A stretch of 64,000 nucleotides of DNA, taken from assembly GCA_942486035.1 (NCBI GenBank), contig CALNXK010000041.1, positions 1,871,001 through 1,935,000 of the forward strand, written 5' to 3'. A model generated the notes under the pieces. That model was not told the DNA's origin. It saw nothing but the letters and a program-made list of their open reading frames with translations, and ran no database searches. The DNA comes from Porites lobata (lineage: Eukaryota; Cnidaria; Anthozoa; Scleractinia; Poritidae). This document shows, one piece after another, positions 58,866 to 64,000 of this stretch (positions are counted from its first letter, which is position 1; each line of letters opens with the position of its first letter). The position numbers and the translations under genes are program-made.

Positions 58866-61800
58866 GGTATGTGAGCAATATTTGTTAAGTTAAGGATAAA
58901 CACAAAAGCTGAATTTGTTGGCTATCTTCACACAGTGTAGAAAGATCATATTGCTAAGGCTACATAATATATCGCGCCATTCACTGCAAAACCTTTTAGT
59001 GTGAAATGGTTTGATATTTCTAGAACATTACATGGTCGCTTGGTGACACGAAATTTCTCTTCTCGTGTTTAAAATACTTTTCAACACTCGAAGAGATATT
59101 TCGTAACTCCGATCCTGGCGGCGAAATAATATTCTCTATGTATCTCATATAGGTCCCTTTTTGTGAGAGATAACTTTTGTCAATCTACATCCGGTCAGGA
59201 GAGAATTTCTAAACTCAAGAGCACTGGACCTATGCACATGTTTGTGATAAACTGATACTTTTTTTCCCATGAAATGGGAGGATTTCTCACCTAATTATTT
59301 CTATTGTAGGTGATCAAAATGTCCCCTCTCCTCCCCCCAAAAAAATAAATTCCCAAAGTTTTCCAATTTTTCAGTTTTACTGCAGAAAGCTGGCATTCAT
59401 TCAGCGTTACCTTAAGCTTTTTAATTGGCGATAATATCAGTTCGCTCTTTGATAGCCAGCTGAATCTAAAGATCCATTTGAACGAACTCATTAGAGACAA
59501 CCACCAACTACTTCCTTCCCCCACCCCGCTTCCCCATGCACTTAATTCCAACGGCCTCGCACTTGAAAAACTGCTGCGCGGGCCCCTTGTTAGAAACATT
59601 TCGGTGTTACTTAACCTGTTTCCACACTATGCCAAAGTGGTCAAGGCAAGCTGAAAATAGGAGGAGCTTTTAATACAGCGATCATTGTATTTTTCAACCC
59701 TGCGTTTAAGCAAATTAAGAAATGGACAATTCAAAACAACAGGGGCACTCGCTGCGAGAGGCAAAACAAGATTTATCAGCAAAACGTTATCATCTATTTT
59801 ATAACAGAGCCAATACTTTAAAAGTTTCAAAAATTCCAAAGTAACCATCAATATAAGCAGTTTTTCGGGAAAACAGTTGATCCAACTCGACAGACCGAAC
59901 TTAAACTATTGGTTTACAGAGTAGGACTTGATAAATATATATACTTACTTTATAGCCACCCCGGGACAACGAAAGCTCTTTACCCGAACTTTCATTCCTC
60001 TAAAAAAATACGAACAAACAAAGAAAGAAACTGACTAGGTGAAAATTTGTAAATTTCATAGAATATCAACTCATTTCAATAGTTGGACTCTACTAAAGAA
60101 TATTATCTCATTGTAGAGTTGAAAAAAAAAATTTCGAGAAAAATCAATTTTACTTCACAGAATCTTTACGTGATCTATTATCTACTATAAATATTTTTTT
60201 TTATTTTCAGTATTTTAATCAAGATTGCACCTATAGCGGGTTCACGTATGATCCTAAGCCTAATTAAAACGCAATCGCTTTTCGATAAAATTAACCATTC
60301 TCCCGGGAGGTTTAGGCGTGGAAACGTATCTTGTTATGACATTCTTCACTCACTGAACCAAGATACACTTTTCGATTTGAAATGTTTTGATAGGAAGATC
60401 ATGTAGAAGAGAATAGAATAATTTCAAAAAAATAAACTATAGGAAAAATCGCTTTGTAAATTGTGACAGAAATGTTTTATTTTTACTTTATTGAGGTATT
60501 TATTCGATCATACATTATTAACAACTGGTGTTTAGGCGCCCAAAGTGTTCTGTTATCTTAAATCCATTGTAGGCAATTGGTGCCTTTCAGTTTGTTTTGG
60601 ATTTCAATCGCGCAGTTTAATTCTTATCAGTTCACTGTGCACCAGGGAATTCATTGGGCTAAAACAAAAGCATTCCGTTGCATTTCAACGTTTATATGAA
60701 CGCAAGGTTCTTCTCGGTGTGGAGTTGGTGTGAATAATTCACCTTACAGTCGCGCTACCCCGAATGGTAGGTAAGATACTCACTAGCTTCTAAATATAAG
60801 CAGAGAAAGAGCTTAGGAAAATAACTCTCAATTAAATTTAAAAGCGTTTACGTCTTTACTGGACATCTATATATATATATATATATACATTTTTTTTGGT
60901 ATATTACAGTGATGTAAGACACTCCTTAAATAGTGAGAATTGCCGACATAATGCAATTATATAAAAACAAAACTTTAGAACGAAATAGAACGTTTCTGGG
61001 TGGTTATAAAATCAAAATTAAGTTCCTTCAATTGAATAACGTCGGGATGAGAGAAGCTTTCTAAGTTCCAACAGCTGTTTCAACATTAAGTAATTTTTTT
61101 TCCCTAGAATCCCCAGTCAACGTTAACGTTGAGGCTATAATCAATTACTAACAGTATTCATGTTAAACATACTGCATAATGTTGAGTCCTATCTAAAACT
61201 ATCAGCGAACTGACGAAACAAATCAACCTTTATTCATCCCTTTTATGGCGATATACTAAGCATTTAAATTCAGATTAATTTACTTAGTAGTCTGACGTTA
61301 GAGGAAGTTAAAGGAAGTTTAGGAAACTCTTATGTTAAGTGTACGTCCAGGTTATTACAACACAGGGCTAGCCTTCACTTATCCAACAAAGAGAAGGTGT
61401 TGGAAGGTCTTTAGTATTCTAATCTTGTGGTAGCATTAATTTACCACGATAATTTATAATGATCAAAACTGCAAGATTTGACCTGAGGGAGAATTTAATT
61501 GTGGTAAAGTATAAGTGTGAGATAACCGAGCTTTTCACCAACAAAGCAATTTCAAAAATAATTTCTTAGTAAAGATCTCTTTGGATGGGTTCTTAATATT
61601 CTGCCAATTGAAAGTAACTTTGTCAAATATACTTGTGTGATCAATTATCGACTTGTGACTAAGCCTAAATTTACAGCTTCAATTACTTCTTATTAAGCAC
61701 ACAGTTAAGCTTTTGAATTTTTCATGACTGGGAAAAAATTCTTTTTACATCATTATCAGAAAGAACATGTATGTCTGACAGACGAGACTGCAGCTGCAGC

Positions 61801-62171
61801 AATTATTACTAACTCGTGAACAGGTTTTTTTCCAGAGTCCTAGCTAGATTTCAATAAGTAAAAGCACGGACTGCTATGCTTTGAAAATACCAGAAGTCGA
61901 TACCCGCGCAGTGTGATAATCGTGACTCCCCAACATTGAGCAATCAATTGGAAATTAGTCAATTTGTTAAGAATACTATTATTTTTCGTTCATCAAATTA
62001 TCAGCAAGAGGCACAATTATTTTAAGTTTGAAAAAATAAAAGTCTTGCCAAATAAATAAATAATAACAATAATAACACTATTCATCGTAGACTGAGTATA
62101 CTGACTAACTGCAAAGAGTAAGTATTTCACGTATTGCTTTACCTGACTGGATTTTTTCAGAATTTGTTAAC

Positions 62172-64000
62172 ATGGATGTCAGAACGTGCACAGCCGTATT
62201 TGTGCTGATCATTTTCACTGCAAGCTGTACACTAGAAAGCAAAGGAGACCCTGAAACGTAAGTTATTTGCAAACTACTTTCTTATACCTCATTCCTATAA
62301 AACATTAAACAATCGTAGTTAAAATTCTTCATTTATCCTTCTTCCTTTGAATTAAAATCATCTTCTTTTCATAAAACAAAAAAAATAAATCGTCAGTATG
62401 GTAAATGAATTTATGGGTGTTTCATTCCATAACTGTGAGTATGAATATCAAAAACGAAATGCTGTGCTCAAAAACGTTTAAATCACTGAATAGATATGAA
62501 CGACCTGAAAAAACAACGAAGCAATTTAAACTGGTAAAGGTCGTGTGATTTTCGTGGTATTTGTAATGATTTATTACTAATTTTGTCATATTGTGGTTTC
62601 TTTTCGCAGAAATAAATATAAGAAGTCTATGGAGGAGGCATACAATTTGTCCTTAGCGATCAACAATAATTTAGAAAATTATGATAAAAAGTTGAGGCCC
62701 AACGCAGGAGGTAAAAGCCAACTTTAAGCTGCCAGATGAGGGTGGAGGAGGGGGGAGTTAATTCCATTTTAAAATGACTGGAGGGGCTATCATCTCTCTA
62801 CGAGATTGGTTGGTAGATCGGTTGATTAAGGACAATAAATTTCCAAGCACACATTAATCTGACACCTAAGGGTTCTTTTGGAAGATTTTACGACTCACAT
62901 TTGTCGTTGTTTTGTTCTGTCTGTTTTTCTTTTTTTTCGTTGCTGTTATTGTTGTTGTTTTTTTAACAAGAGTTAAACCCCCTCCCCAAGGCCAAAGGTT
63001 AGCAAAGTTTTAATTAGTTACTAAGAGTCATATATACTATAAGAAAGAGCTTGGATATATCAAACACATTCGTTTAAAAGGTCACACCGGCCATGGTACA
63101 AGGGAGGCTTGACTACAACCCGTTGCTAGGTTCAAGTATTTTCGAACGATCTTAATATCGTTTTTAATCAATAGCGTGTAGCAAACACTTCGATAATGGT
63201 ATATAAACTATATTCTGAAATGTACTAATCCGTCATTTAAAATACCTGTCCTTTTTCAGTATTATGTGTCACACTGTCAGAACTCGACGACTTGACGACG
63301 ACACTTAACTTATATCTTGTAACTATAACAACTGGATGTTCTTTCCTCTTAGGAGAAACGCTTACGACAAAAAATATTTGGACCATCCCACATTGTACTT
63401 CTAGTCCTCAACGTGCAATCATGCAATATAAATATATTTTTCAATACAACGTATTTTAATATATAGGTAAATATATTATATTACCTGCAGGAGAGCCTGT
63501 CATGGTGCAAGTTGAGTTTAAAGTTATTTCGTTTGGCGAGATAATAGAAGCAAACATGGTAAGACGTTTAATAGTAGTTTTTAGGCACGTACACGTTTCA
63601 ACGAGTTTCTGTAAGCTCGTTGGTGTTATGTGGGTAAATAAATTATCATTGTTCTTACTGCTATTGTTAGAACTAAAAATTGTTACAAATGTTTCCCAAT
63701 AACCAGTCTTTTGCGTGTTGCTATTGAAAAAACGCTTTCTACAAAGGAATGAATGATTATGATTATAATTATAACCTTCACCATTTTCACATAGACCACT
63801 AAGCACCTTGTTTACCGCTTAAAATTTTGCTAGCCATTATGATCTATGTAATAATGGTGAAAGTAAAGACATCATAATCATAAAACATCATATAACATCA
63901 TTATGATCTTAACCAGGAATACAGCATGGATATTTTCTTCCGCCAATGGTGGAAGGATCCCCGGATGCGGCACAACTCATCAATTCCTTATAATATCGCT
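62172..64000 (+). CDS. second Cys-loop receptor subunit, 5' part (cut by window end)
   Basis: Four exons are visible: 62172-62257 (signal peptide MDVRTCTAVFVLIIFTASC), 62610-62710 (ending NYDKKLRPNAGG), 63491-63558 (VEFKVISFGEIIEANM), and 63917 to the window end (EYSMDIFFRQWWKDPR). Phases at each junction equal those of the receptor at 47729, and exon 3 has the same length (68 nt). It is a close tandem paralog; the rest, including Cys-loop and membrane segments, lies beyond the window. Ligand and ion selectivity cannot be judged from this part. The exon has an acceptor (GATTTTTTCAG) at 62160, so a 5' UTR intron is likely. Confidence 0.9.

Larger units (their letters stand above)
57189..62171. 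other. intergenic region between tandem receptor genes
   Basis: It holds the MITE at 57346-57534, the retroelement tail and TTCTC microsatellite at 58600-58865, and a TA run near 60868-60886. Short open frames (for example 59291-59599 minus and 60545-60733 plus) have no recognisable product and no splice support. The promoter of the second receptor should lie near 62100, but no clear element is seen. Confidence 0.55.

Noticed and set aside
59291..59599. 102-codon minus-strand frame and an overlapping open plus-strand frame to about 59650
   Set aside because: Neither shows a domain, splice partner or start context.

Overview
This is a 64 kb piece of a eukaryotic, intron-rich, AT-rich nuclear genome. 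The best guess is an anthozoan cnidarian (a stony coral or relative). That rests on short GT-AG exons in long introns, a secreted LamG/C-type lectin/PAN protein, tandem glycine/GABA-receptor-like channels, and small tRNA-derived and hairpin repeats of kinds I associate with anthozoan genomes. The taxon is an inference. No bacterial, organellar or CRISPR features were seen.

Layout. (1) 1-3311 is non-coding and holds one foldback DNA element. (2) 3312-35387, + strand, is one large kinesin gene that I could assemble as 23 coding exons with matching phases (about 2017 codons). It has an N-terminal motor with intact P-loop, switch I and switch II, then a middle segment. A single 3.2 kb coiled-coil exon follows, and a last exon carries basic stretches and a PP1-docking-like RVTF motif. 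(3) 35388-39742 is intergenic and full of inverted repeats. (4) 39743-42937, minus strand, holds five exons of a LamG - C-type lectin - PAN protein; its first coding exon was not found. (5) 42938-47728 is intergenic and repeat-bearing. (6) 47729-57188, + strand, is a complete nine-exon Cys-loop receptor (503 codons) with the Pro-Ala-Arg signature of anion-selective channels. One intron contains a decayed Penelope-like retroelement with inverted terminal copies, itself split by a small foldback element. (7) 57189-62171 is intergenic, with a TIR element and a retroelement tail ending in a TTCTC microsatellite. (8) 62172-64000 is the 5' part of a second, paralogous Cys-loop receptor in tandem, cut by the window edge.

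The genes do not form a pathway. The kinesin and lectin genes are convergent, and the lectin and receptor genes are divergent. The receptors are a local tandem duplication with the same exon phases. The most unusual items are the kinesin architecture (acidic loop-10 insertion, very long coiled coil, PP1-like motif reached only by splicing past an in-frame stop) and the nested Penelope element. I found no convincing evidence for a wholly new multi-gene system. All exon models come from reading splice signals and phase by eye, with no transcript evidence.
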